From positions 122,497-186,496 of the forward strand of contig CAYWKS010000002.1 in NCBI GenBank assembly GCA_964458935.1: 64,000 nucleotides of DNA. The letters are read 5' to 3'. Within the stretch, counting starts at the first letter, position 1; every line of letters starts with the position of its first letter. A program made the translations under genes and the position numbers. Source of the stretch: CAYWKS01 sp964458935. Lineage in GTDB: Bacteria; Planctomycetota; Phycisphaerae; Phycisphaerales; Zrk34. The notes under the pieces are model-generated. The model was not told the DNA's origin. It searched no databases and saw only the letters and a program-made list of their open reading frames with translations. Of this stretch, positions 33,037-42,024 are shown in pieces.

Positions 33037-34662
33037 CTAATCGATTGTACCCGGTTGGGTGGCCTGGGGTTCACTCGTCTGCGACGATTGCAGCGCGCTC
33101 TTCAGTGCTTCGGACCTCGGCGCGTAGGGTGGGTGGCGGGTTCGCGTGACGTACTGATAACCGTAGCTGCCCGGCTGGGGCGTCCACCAGACGCGCCCGC
33201 CAAGCGTGATGTGGCGATGGAATTCGCTCCGGGCTTCGGCGGCGTCGCTCAGCGTCGGCGGTCCGGGTTCGAACACCAGCCCCTCGGCTTGCGCCAGGCC
33301 CACGACGCGGGGGTTTGTCGGGTGGGAAAGGTCCCGGCCGCCGAGGATGTAAGGCACGCCGTTCGGTTCCCCTTGCGAGGCCTTCACCGGGTACAGCGGC
33401 TGTTCGGGCCAGTCGGGCATACCGCGGTAGTTGCTGTCGTGCGCCCGCAGGTAATAGGTGCGTGGTCGGCCGGGCTCGCCGCCGCGGAGGTCGTGCCACG
33501 TGCAATCCGACTTGTCGATGTGATCGAACGCCAGGCCGACATCGTGCATCCCCGGCCCCAGCGTCAGCGGGACCACGAAGACACACCGCGGCAGGGCCGC
33601 CACATGACGGGTATCGGCCGTCGCTGAGCCCTGCAGCAGCAGGCCCGCCACCAGCGCCCCCCCGCCGGCGATGGCGGCCTTGTCGCTGCCCGCGGCGGCG
33701 CCGCCGATCAGCGCTGCCGTCCCCGCCGTGGACAAACCGCGGCCGATCAGGCTCTTGGCCTTCCTCGCCGATTCCAGCGACCACCAGCTCGGATTCTGGC
33801 TCAGCCTCCAGAGGTCCACGGCCGGCGGCGCCCCCTTCACGACGGGCGGGCCGTCATCGACCGATACGGTGACGGTCGGCTCGGGCAGGCTCGTCCCATC
33901 CGGCACAAACACCACCAACTGGTCGTTAGCGCCGGCGGAGACCTTCCGCGGGCCGCGCCCGGCATCGATCAGCAACAGCGTGTCATGATCGCTTGACGCG
34001 ATCGCATCGACCACGCCTTGCAACCGCGGCTGGAGCTCGACCACGCGCCGCAGCGGACCCCGGGCGGCGGCGGTGTTGCCGGTCGCCATGTTCGCCACGC
34101 CCAAAACAAGGTAGCCCAGCGTGAACTGTGACTCGATCACCTCGAAGGATTCCACGTCGTTGGCGTCCTGGAAGTCGCGAAGGGCGAACAGCGCATTGCT
34201 GATCGCGGCACGGGTGTTCTCGTAATCGCCTCGCACCGCCGCCACCGCCGACAGGTAGTAGTGCGCCATGGCCTGCTCGTATGGCTCACCGGTCCACACG
34301 AGCACACCTTCATCGAGCACGGTGGCGGCGATGGTCCGGTCACGCTGGTTCACCCCGCCGCTGACCAGGTACTCGTACGCGGAGACGAGGGCGCGCTCGG
34401 CTTCATCCAGTTCACCCCACGCCAGCGATGCCATCCCCAGCCGCATGTTGTTCAGCACCACGTCCTTACTGGTCCGATCGGCGGCGCGGGGGCGGATGAG
34501 TTGGCGGGCGTCGGTGTAGTTGTGGGCGTAGTAGAGATAAGGGAACTCGGACTCCGGCGTGGCGACGGTCCGGGTCGAGCAGCCGCCGGCTGCGGCGATG
34601 GCACCCGCCAACAGCACCACCCCGGCGAGCCATTCAATCGAATTTCGTCCGCTCCACGACAT
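33037..34662 (-). CDS. COG3014-like large lipoprotein with TPR-like N-terminal part
   Basis: A 541-residue lipoprotein (lipobox AAGGC, Cys28). The N-terminal half (about 40-235) is helical with TPR-like periodicity (ASLAWGELDEAERALVSAY; GYLVLGVANMATGNTAAA). A central Gly/Ala-rich segment (about 310-350) resembles a glycine zipper. The C-terminal 200 residues are beta-rich. The arrangement beside LpoB- and YcfL-type genes matches the COG3014 group of uncharacterised lipoproteins. Its start overlaps the end of the upstream LpoB-like gene by 29 bp, so translation is probably coupled. Confidence 0.65.
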   Translation of the reverse strand: MSWSGRNSIEWLAGVVLLAGAIAAAGGCSTRTVATPESEFPYLYYAHNYTDARQLIRPRAADRTSKDVVLNNMRLGMASLAWGELDEAERALVSAYEYLVSGGVNQRDRTIAATVLDEGVLVWTGEPYEQAMAHYYLSAVAAVRGDYENTRAAISNALFALRDFQDANDVESFEVIESQFTLGYLVLGVANMATGNTAAARGPLRRVVELQPRLQGVVDAIASSDHDTLLLIDAGRGPRKVSAGANDQLVVFVPDGTSLPEPTVTVSVDDGPPVVKGAPPAVDLWRLSQNPSWWSLESARKAKSLIGRGLSTAGTAALIGGAAAGSDKAAIAGGGALVAGLLLQGSATADTRHVAALPRCVFVVPLTLGPGMHDVGLAFDHIDKSDCTWHDLRGGEPGRPRTYYLRAHDSNYRGMPDWPEQPLYPVKASQGEPNGVPYILGGRDLSHPTNPRVVGLAQAEGLVFEPGPPTLSDAAEARSEFHRHITLGGRVWWTPQPGSYGYQYVTRTRHPPYAPRSEALKSALQSSQTSEPQATQPGTID

Positions 34663-35164
34663 ACTTGACCTCGTAGCGGTCTTCCCAGATTACCTGGTCG
34701 TTGCGCAGGTCTGTCAGTTGATACGCACAGACGTAGGTGTCACTGCGGATATTGCGGTCGGCGATGGTGAGGCTGCTGAACGTTGCGGTCAGGGCGTGGG
34801 TCGGCGTCGCACGCGTGCCGCCCCGTTCGGCCGGCTCCCGTCCCGCGGGCAGCACCCATCGGATGTTGCGCTGCGCCAGCGCATTACTGCGGGCCAACGC
34901 CGCACGAAGCCTCGCCACAAACGCCCACCGCTCGCCTTCCGGCAGATAGTCATTGGTCCTGTTGATGACGCGATAGATGGTGACGACCCAGGGCTCGGCA
35001 TCGGCCGATCGCGCGGCGATCTCGGGCTGGTTGACCAGCGACGCGGCCATCTGGTCCGTCATCGCTACGAGGTCTACCGCCCCGAGCCGCGTGGTATTGA
35101 CCTGTGGCGGGGAGCAGCCCGTCATCGCCGTCAGCACCGCCAAACACAGCATCACCCGGACCAT
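34634..35164 (-). CDS. LpoB-like lipoprotein (first copy)
   Basis: A 176-residue lipoprotein from ATG 35164 (an ATG at 35173 adds three residues). The lipobox MTGC gives Cys17. The body has LVAMTDQMAASLV, VTIYRVINRT, FVARLRAALARSNALAQRNIRWV and ends CAYQLTDLRNDQVIWEDRYEVKY, the LpoB pattern. It heads the four-gene lipoprotein run and differs clearly from the copy at 32025, so the duplication is old. Confidence 0.78.
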   Translation of the reverse strand: MVRVMLCLAVLTAMTGCSPPQVNTTRLGAVDLVAMTDQMAASLVNQPEIAARSADAEPWVVTIYRVINRTNDYLPEGERWAFVARLRAALARSNALAQRNIRWVLPAGREPAERGGTRATPTHALTATFSSLTIADRNIRSDTYVCAYQLTDLRNDQVIWEDRYEVKYVVERTKFD

Positions 35165-35190
35165 GTGCGCCATCCTTTCGCACGATCAGT

Positions 35191-36030
35191 TTACGCCTCG
35201 ACCCATCCGGCGAACACCGCGGCGATGTTCAGTGCATTAAACGCCGCATGTACAAGCATCGACGTCCAGATCGACCCGGTGCGCTCATAGACGTAGCCCA
35301 GCCCCAGCGACAGGACGAACAAGCCGGGGATCGCGATCGGCTCCACGCCAAGGTGTATCGCGGTGAACAGGACCGAGGCGATCGCGATGACCAACCAGCG
35401 GTGGTTCACGCCGGTACAGTGACGCAGCCCCGTCTGGAGCAGGCCACGAAAGATGATCTCCTCGATGATCGGGGCGAGCACCACGGCGGACACGGCGAAC
35501 GCCAGGATGATGCCCGGGTCTGGCGATTCGTGCATCGCCCGCAGGAGCTGGTGGCCGATCGGGTCGGGCACATGGCCGAACTGCTTGGAGATGTAGGCGG
35601 CAAGACTGAGCGTGAGCAAGGTCGCGGGCACCAGGAACAGCGTCACCGCCAGCGTCTGGCCGAGCGCGGGCGCGACCGGCGAGGCGAATCCCCAGGCCCG
35701 GACGCCGCCCTCGACCCCCAGCCTCGCTCGCACGATGGTGTACACCACGGCGGGAAGCATGCCCGCCTGCGCGGCGAGGCCGCGAACCAGCATCGCCCCG
35801 GGCGCATCGCCCATGCCGACGACGGTCGAGGCGAGGTAAGCCCCGACCCCCGAGCCGACGAACCAAAGGCCCACGCCGACCAGCAGGTCAGCAGGGACGA
35901 GCGTGCCCGATCGAGGCGGGGCGGCGTCAAAGGCGTGCGGCGTGAATACGCCGCGACGCCACTGCCAGATCAACAGCGGCGTCACGTACACCGCGAGCAC
36001 CATGATGGAGACCAATTCCGGATCACTCAC
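35191..36030 (-). CDS. CPBP family intramembrane metalloprotease
   Basis: A 279-residue polytopic protein (about eight hydrophobic helices) of the CaaX protease/bacteriocin-processing family. The motifs are EEIIFRG (paired Glu and Arg, about residue 184) and LFTAIHLGVEP (His). Bacterial members are proposed to process membrane peptides or confer immunity to bacteriocins. It lies just upstream of the LpoB-like lipoprotein on the same strand with a 17-bp gap in the direction of transcription, so co-expression with the lipoprotein cluster is possible. Confidence 0.85.
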   Translation of the reverse strand: MSDPELVSIMVLAVYVTPLLIWQWRRGVFTPHAFDAAPPRSGTLVPADLLVGVGLWFVGSGVGAYLASTVVGMGDAPGAMLVRGLAAQAGMLPAVVYTIVRARLGVEGGVRAWGFASPVAPALGQTLAVTLFLVPATLLTLSLAAYISKQFGHVPDPIGHQLLRAMHESPDPGIILAFAVSAVVLAPIIEEIIFRGLLQTGLRHCTGVNHRWLVIAIASVLFTAIHLGVEPIAIPGLFVLSLGLGYVYERTGSIWTSMLVHAAFNALNIAAVFAGWVEA

Positions 36031-36082
36031 TGAGCCGCCTTCCGTTGAGCGGGTTCGGGTCGGACCCTACACTACGTCCGCC

Positions 36083-36886
36083 GTGGCGAACATACTCAAC
36101 GACATCGTGGCAAACAAACGCGAGGAGGTGAAGGCGGCGCGCGCCAGCCGACCGATCGAGCGGTTGCGCGACGACGCCGCCGCCTCGCCCAAGCCCCGCA
36201 ATTTCTTCGCCGCCGTCACCCGCAAGTCCGACCGCACGAACGTCATCGCCGAGATCAAGCGAGCCAGCCCCTCAGCCGGGCTCATCAGGGAGGATTTCGA
36301 TCCCGTCGCCATTGCCGAAGCGTACGCCCGGGCCGGGGCGGCGGCGATCAGTTGCCTCACCGATGCCCACTACTTCCAGGGCTCGCTCGATTACATCCGG
36401 CAGATCAAGGCCGCCATCAGCCTGCCGGTCCTCCGCAAGGACTTCATTGTCGATCGCTACCAGCTATACGAATCGCGCGTCGGGGGTGCCGACGCCGTCC
36501 TGCTCATCGCCGAATGCCTCACCGAAGGCGAGCTCGTTGACCTGCTCATCCTCGCCACGCAACTGCAGCTCACCGTCCTGCTCGAGGTCCACGACGTGGA
36601 ATCATTGTTGCGCGTGCGCCCGCATATCGGCTTCCCGCACTCGGGCTACTGCCTGCTCGGCATCAACAACCGGAACCTGCGGACCATGCAGACCGACCTG
36701 CAGCACACCCTCCGCCTCGTGGACATGGTCGAGGACCGCAAGATCCTGGTCAGCGAGTCGGGCATCCGCACCGCCGAAGACCTCCAACGCCTCAAGGACG
36801 CCGGCGTCCGTGCCGTCCTCGTCGGCGAACACCTCATGAAGCAGCCCGACGTCGAAGCCGCGCTCCGTGAACTGCTCGGCAATTAA
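36083..36886 (+). CDS. trpC: Indole-3-glycerol phosphate synthase
   Basis: A 267-residue TIM-barrel enzyme of tryptophan synthesis. The start is a GTG at 36083 (VANILNDIVANKREE), as no in-frame ATG gives a family-like N-terminus. Diagnostic segments are VIAEIKRASPSAGLI (catalytic Glu/Lys), DAHYFQGSLD, LRKDFIVDRYQLYE, LLEVHD, LGINNRNL and VSESGI. TACACT lies 9 nt before the GTG. No other trp gene is adjacent. Its stop is 2 bp from the convergent smpB stop. Confidence 0.94.
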   Translation: MANILNDIVANKREEVKAARASRPIERLRDDAAASPKPRNFFAAVTRKSDRTNVIAEIKRASPSAGLIREDFDPVAIAEAYARAGAAAISCLTDAHYFQGSLDYIRQIKAAISLPVLRKDFIVDRYQLYESRVGGADAVLLIAECLTEGELVDLLILATQLQLTVLLEVHDVESLLRVRPHIGFPHSGYCLLGINNRNLRTMQTDLQHTLRLVDMVEDRKILVSESGIRTAEDLQRLKDAGVRAVLVGEHLMKQPDVEAALRELLGN

Positions 36887-36888
36887 TC

Positions 36889-37371
36889 TCACCCGATGCG
36901 TTTGCGGGTCATGGCGCGGCGGATGTCCTTATCGGCTTCCTTGCGCTTCATCGACTCGCGTTTGTCGGCGCGTCGCTTGCCCTGCGCCACGGCGAGCTCG
37001 ACCTTCGCAATGCCACGGTTGCTGAAGTACAGCGTCAGCGGGACCATGGTGACCCCGCCCGCGCTGGTCAGCCCGGCCAGCCGCTCGATCTCCCTGCGAT
37101 GGGCGAGCAGCTTGCGTGGTCGCTTGGGCTCGTGCGCCGTCACCGGTGCATTCACGTACGCCGAGACGTCCATGTCGTAGAGCCACAGCTCCCCGCTGCG
37201 CGGCTCCACGCGGGCGAACGCCTCGCCGATCGAAGCCCGACCGTTGCGGATCGACTTGACCTCGCTGCCCTGCAGCGCGATGCCGACCTCCATCGTTTCG
37301 AGGATGTGGTAATCGTGCCTCGCCTTGCGGTTGGTGATGCGCGGGTTCAGGTTGGTCTTGCTCTTCGCCAT
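36889..37371 (-). CDS. smpB: SsrA-binding protein SmpB
   Basis: A 160-residue tmRNA partner for ribosome rescue. The N-terminus NRKARHDYHILETMEVGIALQGSEVKSIR and the central NYxA-like VNAPVTAHEPKRPRKLL match SmpB; the C-terminal basic tail KRRADKRESMKRKEADKDIRRAMTRK is typical of the part that enters the mRNA channel. The tmRNA gene itself was not seen in this window. Confidence 0.95.
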   Translation of the reverse strand: MAKSKTNLNPRITNRKARHDYHILETMEVGIALQGSEVKSIRNGRASIGEAFARVEPRSGELWLYDMDVSAYVNAPVTAHEPKRPRKLLAHRREIERLAGLTSAGGVTMVPLTLYFSNRGIAKVELAVAQGKRRADKRESMKRKEADKDIRRAMTRKRIG

Positions 37372-37467
37372 ATCAGAAGCCCGCGCTGGAGCCGCCGGGC
37401 GCCGAGAAGCACGGTCCAGCTCTACGCCCCAAGGTACTCACTCGGCGCCGCCGTGTCTCTGCATGGG

Positions 37468-38796
37468 CTATTTTCCCACGCAGAAGCTGGCGAACACCTT
37501 CCCAATCACGTCGTCCGGGGTCATCTGTCCGCCCAGCGCCGCCAGTGCATTGATCGCCTCACGCATCAGCAACGCCACCAGTTCCGGCTGCGACAGCGCT
37601 GATGCTGAGACCTCCGCGGCGATCAGCCGACGCGAAGCACCGATCGCCTCGGCCGCATCGGCGATGGCCCGTTGATGCCGCGACTGCAGCGCCATCGCTT
37701 CACCGCCCACGGCCACCGCTCGCCCAGCCAGGCGGCCTGCGATCAGTGCCCTCAACCGATCCAACCCCTCGCCGGTCACGGCGCTGACGCAGACCTCGGC
37801 GTCAGGATCAGCCGCTTGGGCGTCTGACTTGGCCGCCACGTGCAGCGTGGGCGTGTCGCCGGTCGACCTCACGGTCGGCCCCAGTTGCAGCACCAGTTCC
37901 GCACGCTCGATCGCATCCCGCGCCCGGGACTGCATCGCCCGATCCAGACCCCCCGCCGGCGCGTCCAGGCCCGCCATGTCGACCAGCAACACCTCGACCG
38001 GCCCACGGTCGGTGTCCAGCGTGAGCGGTTCAGTCAGAACGTCTCGCGTTGTGCCAGCGACCGCCGACGCCAAAGCACGTTCGCGGCCCAGCAACGCGTT
38101 GAACAGCGTGCTCTTACCGGCGTTCGGCGGACCGGCGAGCACCACCCACGGCAACGCATCCAGTTGCGACCAGGGGCGGCACCGTTGACCGAGTTGCGCG
38201 ATCTCGCGCTCGATCCCGGCCAGCCCCGCGTCGAGGTCCGCCGGGCTGATCGGCACCACGTCGTCCTGGTCAACGAAATCGATGCCCGCTTCAACCAGCG
38301 CCAAGAGCTGCGTGAGACGCTCCACCAGTTGCTCGGACCATTGCCCCAACCGCCCGCGCCGCAGCATCTTCGCCGCACGCAACTGCCCGTCACTCAAGGC
38401 GCCGACCGTGGCGGCGATGCCCTCGGCCCGAGACAGGTCGATCTTGCCGTTCAGGAACGCCCGACGCGTGAACTCGCCCGCCTCGGCCAGCCGCACGTCA
38501 TGCCCGGCCAGCACGCCCTGCAAGACACGATCCAGCAACGCCGGGTTGCCCGGCAACTGCACCTCCAGCATGTCCTCGCCGGTGTAGGATGCCGGGCCTT
38601 CGTAGAAGATGGTCAACGCCGGGATCGAGGCGTGCTCGGCCAATACGAGGCGGCCTTGCTGCATCGCGCGTGCCCGCGGTTCGCAACCAAAACGCTCCGA
38701 TGCGAGCCTTGCGACCGAGGGCCCGGACAACCGGATCATCCCACGCAGGCTCCGGCCCGGCGGCGAGGCCACGGCCACGATCGTCCACCGTTCCAT
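37468..38796 (-). CDS. mnmE: tRNA modification GTPase MnmE (TrmE)
   Basis: A 442-residue GTPase that with MnmG installs the 5-carboxymethylaminomethyl group on U34 of tRNAs. The N-terminal folate-binding domain starts AVASPPGRS, followed by the helical domain and an inserted G domain: GPPNAGKST (G1), GTTRD (G2), DMAG (G3) and AAKSDA (G4, where AKSD replaces NKxD). The C-terminus FCVGK is the one-carbon-handling FCIGK-type motif. The start is the ATG at 38796, 2 bp after the yidC stop, suggesting co-translation. Confidence 0.93.
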   Translation of the reverse strand: MERWTIVAVASPPGRSLRGMIRLSGPSVARLASERFGCEPRARAMQQGRLVLAEHASIPALTIFYEGPASYTGEDMLEVQLPGNPALLDRVLQGVLAGHDVRLAEAGEFTRRAFLNGKIDLSRAEGIAATVGALSDGQLRAAKMLRRGRLGQWSEQLVERLTQLLALVEAGIDFVDQDDVVPISPADLDAGLAGIEREIAQLGQRCRPWSQLDALPWVVLAGPPNAGKSTLFNALLGRERALASAVAGTTRDVLTEPLTLDTDRGPVEVLLVDMAGLDAPAGGLDRAMQSRARDAIERAELVLQLGPTVRSTGDTPTLHVAAKSDAQAADPDAEVCVSAVTGEGLDRLRALIAGRLAGRAVAVGGEAMALQSRHQRAIADAAEAIGASRRLIAAEVSASALSQPELVALLMREAINALAALGGQMTPDDVIGKVFASFCVGK

Positions 38797-38798
38797 GG

Positions 38799-41078
38799 CT
38801 ACCGCTTGCGGCGTCGCCGGGACTGCTGATGCTTCGACCCGCCGCCGCCTTCCAGTCGCTGTCGCTGCTGATCCACTTGCGCTCGCTTGGCCTCCGCGGC
38901 CTTGCGCATGCGATCCATGAACCCGCCCTTCTTCGGCTCCTTCGCCTGGGTGATCGGCTGGCCTTCGGCTTCCTGCTGCTGGATGTGCTTGCGGACGAGG
39001 TAGCTGTCGAGGATCCCGCTGCCCGTCGACGCCAGGATGTACAGCGTCAGGCCAGCCGGCGCGTTGTACAGGAACAGCGGGAACAGCAGCGTCATGAACT
39101 TCATCATCTTCTGCTGCTGTGCCGCCTGCTCGGAGATCTGCCCTTCGGTCGGCGGGCGCATGAACTTCTGCTGGATCAGGAACACGACCGCCATCAACAC
39201 CGGGATGACGTTCAGCGAGACGATCTCCATGTCCACCAGCGGCACGGTGAACTGCACGCTCTCGGGGAGCATGATGAAACGGTCCGGCGATGACAGGTCG
39301 CGGAGGAACGACCAGTCCAGGCCCAGCGATGCGCCGAGCTTGTGGAATATGTCGTAGAACGCCGGCTCGTGTCGAAGCTCGATCGCAAAGAACAGCATCG
39401 CGTACAAGGCGATCCAGATCGGCATCTGCAGGAACATGGGCAGGCAGCCCATCCCCATCGCCGCGGGGTTGACCCCCTTGTCCTTGTACAGCTTCATCAT
39501 CTCCTGGTTGAGCTTCTGCTGGTTGTCCTTGTGCTTGCGCTTCAGCCGCTCCATCTCCGGCTGCAGCGTCTGCATCTGCTTGCCGAACTTCATCATGTTG
39601 ATCTGGGACCGTTTGGTGATCGGGTGCAGCAGCGCCCGCACGACGATGACCAGCACGATGATCGCCAGGCCCCAGTCCATCAGCCCCGAGTGCAACAGCT
39701 TCAGGAAGGCCAGCAGCCCGTGGCTCAGCCAACTGAACGTCAGGAACGAGCAGCACCCGCCGATGTTGTAGATGATCAGCTTGTCCAGGCCCAGCGACGA
39801 GTACAGCGGCGAACCCTCGATCAGGTCCGGGTCCTTGGGGCCGGCGAACAGCGCCAGGTCCAGGTCGCGCTCGCCCCCCGGCGCCAGCGTGAACTTGCCC
39901 GTGTGCATGAGCAGCACGAGCGGCGGGTCTTCGCCCCCGCGGACCGCCTGGTGCTGGACGAAGGGAAACGTCTGATCGAGCTGCGGCACCCGCGGCGCCG
40001 CGTTGGGGTCATTCGGCGTCCCCACCGCCGGCCGGTGCAACGCCGTCATGAAGTAGCGGTTGGTCATCGCCGCGTACGCCAGTTCGATCCGCTCCTCGAC
40101 CGGCTTGTCCAGCGCCGGCCACAGGTCGCGCGAGTCGGCGTCCAGCAGTTCCCGGCGTGCCCGCTGCATGCCCGCGATGTAGACCCGCCGGCTGGGATCG
40201 TATTCCGGCCGGAAATACCCCAGCACCGCCGTCCGGCGATCGCCCATGTAACCGCCCTCTACCGGCAGGTCGCCCTGCCCGTATTGCACGTACTCGATCG
40301 ACACGGGCCGACCCGTTTGGTTGACGATCCGCTGGTCCAGCCGCAGGTCATATGAATTGGGATCAAGCGTGTACGTGCGGCGCAGCGTGACGACGGCGTT
40401 CGGGTCGCCGGCGTTGGCGTCGGCAAGCATCAGCTCGAAGCCCGCCTGCCCGCCGTTGGCTCGGGCGTCCGGGTTGGTCGTCACCTTCCACCGCGCATAA
40501 CGCAGGTCGATGATTTGACCGTTGATGGTAATCAGGTTCGCACCCAACGGGTAAACGTAGGTCGGCTTGCCGGCGGCCCCCGCGCCGCTGGGCAACTGCC
40601 TCTCCAGTTCATACGGCACGTGTTCGCCAACCACCTCGGAGTAACGCGAGAGCTTGAGGCTCTTGATGCCCGCGTTCCACGGCGTGAAGCGGACCTGCAT
40701 CATGAATCGATTGTCGGCGTCGGCAGTGCTGCCGATGGTCGGCACGGGCTGCGGGTCCGTCGGCACGACCACGAAACCCGCACCATCGGTCGACTCGACC
40801 GCCGGCCGCGTCGCAGGCGGCAACGGGGCGGGTTCGGCCAGCGCCGCGGCGCGGGGTTGCTGCTGCGTCGCCGGCGGTGCATCGCCCGCGGCCACATCGG
40901 GCGCGGGGCTTGGCCGATTCGGCTCGGAGACGGCAACAGGCGGCGTGTTCCCATCGTTCGCGTCTGCCGTCGACGTCGGCGCGGCATCTTCCGGTGTGCC
41001 GGGGCCGCCCACGATGACAAGGATGACAAAGCCGGCGGCGATGCCGATCGCCAATGCTGTAATGAAAGCGCGTTTCAC
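38799..41078 (-). CDS. yidC: Membrane protein insertase YidC
   Basis: A 759-residue insertase, larger than E. coli YidC (548). TM1 is at about 6-26, followed by a Pro/Ala/Asp-rich linker (about 30-110), a beta-rich periplasmic domain (about 120-430) and the conserved Oxa1 core with QMQTLQPEMERLKRKHKDNQQKLNQEMMKLYKDKGVNP split over two helices, CLPMFLQMPIWIALY and a basic C-tail. It inserts membrane proteins with or without SecYEG. The long low-complexity linker accounts for much of the extra length. mnmE follows directly, as in many genomes. Confidence 0.93.
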   Translation of the reverse strand: MKRAFITALAIGIAAGFVILVIVGGPGTPEDAAPTSTADANDGNTPPVAVSEPNRPSPAPDVAAGDAPPATQQQPRAAALAEPAPLPPATRPAVESTDGAGFVVVPTDPQPVPTIGSTADADNRFMMQVRFTPWNAGIKSLKLSRYSEVVGEHVPYELERQLPSGAGAAGKPTYVYPLGANLITINGQIIDLRYARWKVTTNPDARANGGQAGFELMLADANAGDPNAVVTLRRTYTLDPNSYDLRLDQRIVNQTGRPVSIEYVQYGQGDLPVEGGYMGDRRTAVLGYFRPEYDPSRRVYIAGMQRARRELLDADSRDLWPALDKPVEERIELAYAAMTNRYFMTALHRPAVGTPNDPNAAPRVPQLDQTFPFVQHQAVRGGEDPPLVLLMHTGKFTLAPGGERDLDLALFAGPKDPDLIEGSPLYSSLGLDKLIIYNIGGCCSFLTFSWLSHGLLAFLKLLHSGLMDWGLAIIVLVIVVRALLHPITKRSQINMMKFGKQMQTLQPEMERLKRKHKDNQQKLNQEMMKLYKDKGVNPAAMGMGCLPMFLQMPIWIALYAMLFFAIELRHEPAFYDIFHKLGASLGLDWSFLRDLSSPDRFIMLPESVQFTVPLVDMEIVSLNVIPVLMAVVFLIQQKFMRPPTEGQISEQAAQQQKMMKFMTLLFPLFLYNAPAGLTLYILASTGSGILDSYLVRKHIQQQEAEGQPITQAKEPKKGGFMDRMRKAAEAKRAQVDQQRQRLEGGGGSKHQQSRRRRKR

Positions 41079-41164
41079 GCTGGAACACCTCGGTCCAGTG
41101 AGCTTGGGGGAAAGCGGTCAGTATAAAGGCGTCCGCCGCCGCGGGCTAGCGCCGCCGGGGTCGA

Positions 41165-41938
41165 TCACCGGCCGTCCAGCAGCCGCTGGCCGAAGAAGTC
41201 GTTGATCTCCGGTATCGCGCTGATCTTCTCGACCACCGCGTTGATGTCGTATTCCAGGCGGACGAATTCCATCTGGTCCTCGTGCAGGATGCCGTAGGCC
41301 GCCCGCGGGTCGCGGTCTCGCGGCTGGCCCACCGACCCGACGTTGATCACCACCTTCTCCCACTGGTTGAACTTGTAGGTGTGGTTGAACTCGTCGGGCG
41401 GGTAGAAGTCCGGCTCGTCGGTGAACAGGCCCTGCACGTGCGTGTGGCCCACGAGGCAGGCCCGCTGCACGCGGTCGAATATCTGCTGGATCTTGGTGGG
41501 TGCCGTCACGACGTCATCGGCGAAGATGTACTCGTTGATCGGCCGCCGCGGCGAGCCGTGCACGCACAGCGTGCCGTTGAACGACTGCCGCACCTTCAAC
41601 GCGCCCAGGAAATCCCACCGCCGCGCCCGCCGTTCGGCGTCGGGCTCGGCCTCCAACTGCTGCCGGGTCCAGAACGCCGCCGATTCGGCGCCCGCATTGA
41701 AGTTGGTCGGCTCATACAGCACCGCGAAGTCATGGTTGCCCATCAGCGACCATACGCACCGCTCGGCCACCTCGTCCAGCACCACGCACGGGTCCGGGCC
41801 GTAGCCGATGATGTCGCCGAGGCAGATGATCTGATCGATCTGCCGGCGGTCAATATCTGCCAGCACCGTCCGCAGGGCGTCGGCGTTGCCGTGGATATCC
41901 GAGATGACGGCGATGGGATACTGTTGCGCCATGGTCAT
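41165..41938 (-). CDS. Calcineurin-like metallophosphoesterase (YfcE/MJ0936-like)
   Basis: A 257-residue protein with all metallophosphoesterase motifs: ISDIHGNADAL, GDIIGYGPDP, MGNHDFAV, VHGSPR and GHTHVQ, then NVGSVGQPRDRDPRAAY, the C-terminal signature of the phosphodiesterase group of this family. Likely a dinuclear metal phosphodiesterase or protein phosphatase in the cytoplasm. The substrate is unknown. Two alternative starts (ATG 41938 and 41932) are equally plausible. Confidence 0.88.
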   Translation of the reverse strand: MTMAQQYPIAVISDIHGNADALRTVLADIDRRQIDQIICLGDIIGYGPDPCVVLDEVAERCVWSLMGNHDFAVLYEPTNFNAGAESAAFWTRQQLEAEPDAERRARRWDFLGALKVRQSFNGTLCVHGSPRRPINEYIFADDVVTAPTKIQQIFDRVQRACLVGHTHVQGLFTDEPDFYPPDEFNHTYKFNQWEKVVINVGSVGQPRDRDPRAAYGILHEDQMEFVRLEYDINAVVEKISAIPEINDFFGQRLLDGR

Positions 41939-42024
41939 TCGCGCCGGTTCACGCGCGAACGGCGATGTTAGATGCGGCCCGGAAACCCGTCAAGGCAAGC
42001 CCCATGCCGCGCGGCGCACCCCGT

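Noticed and set aside
36889..37371. tmRNA gene next to smpB
   Set aside because: The flanks of smpB are occupied by trpC and mnmE, and no tmRNA-like ends were seen in the window.
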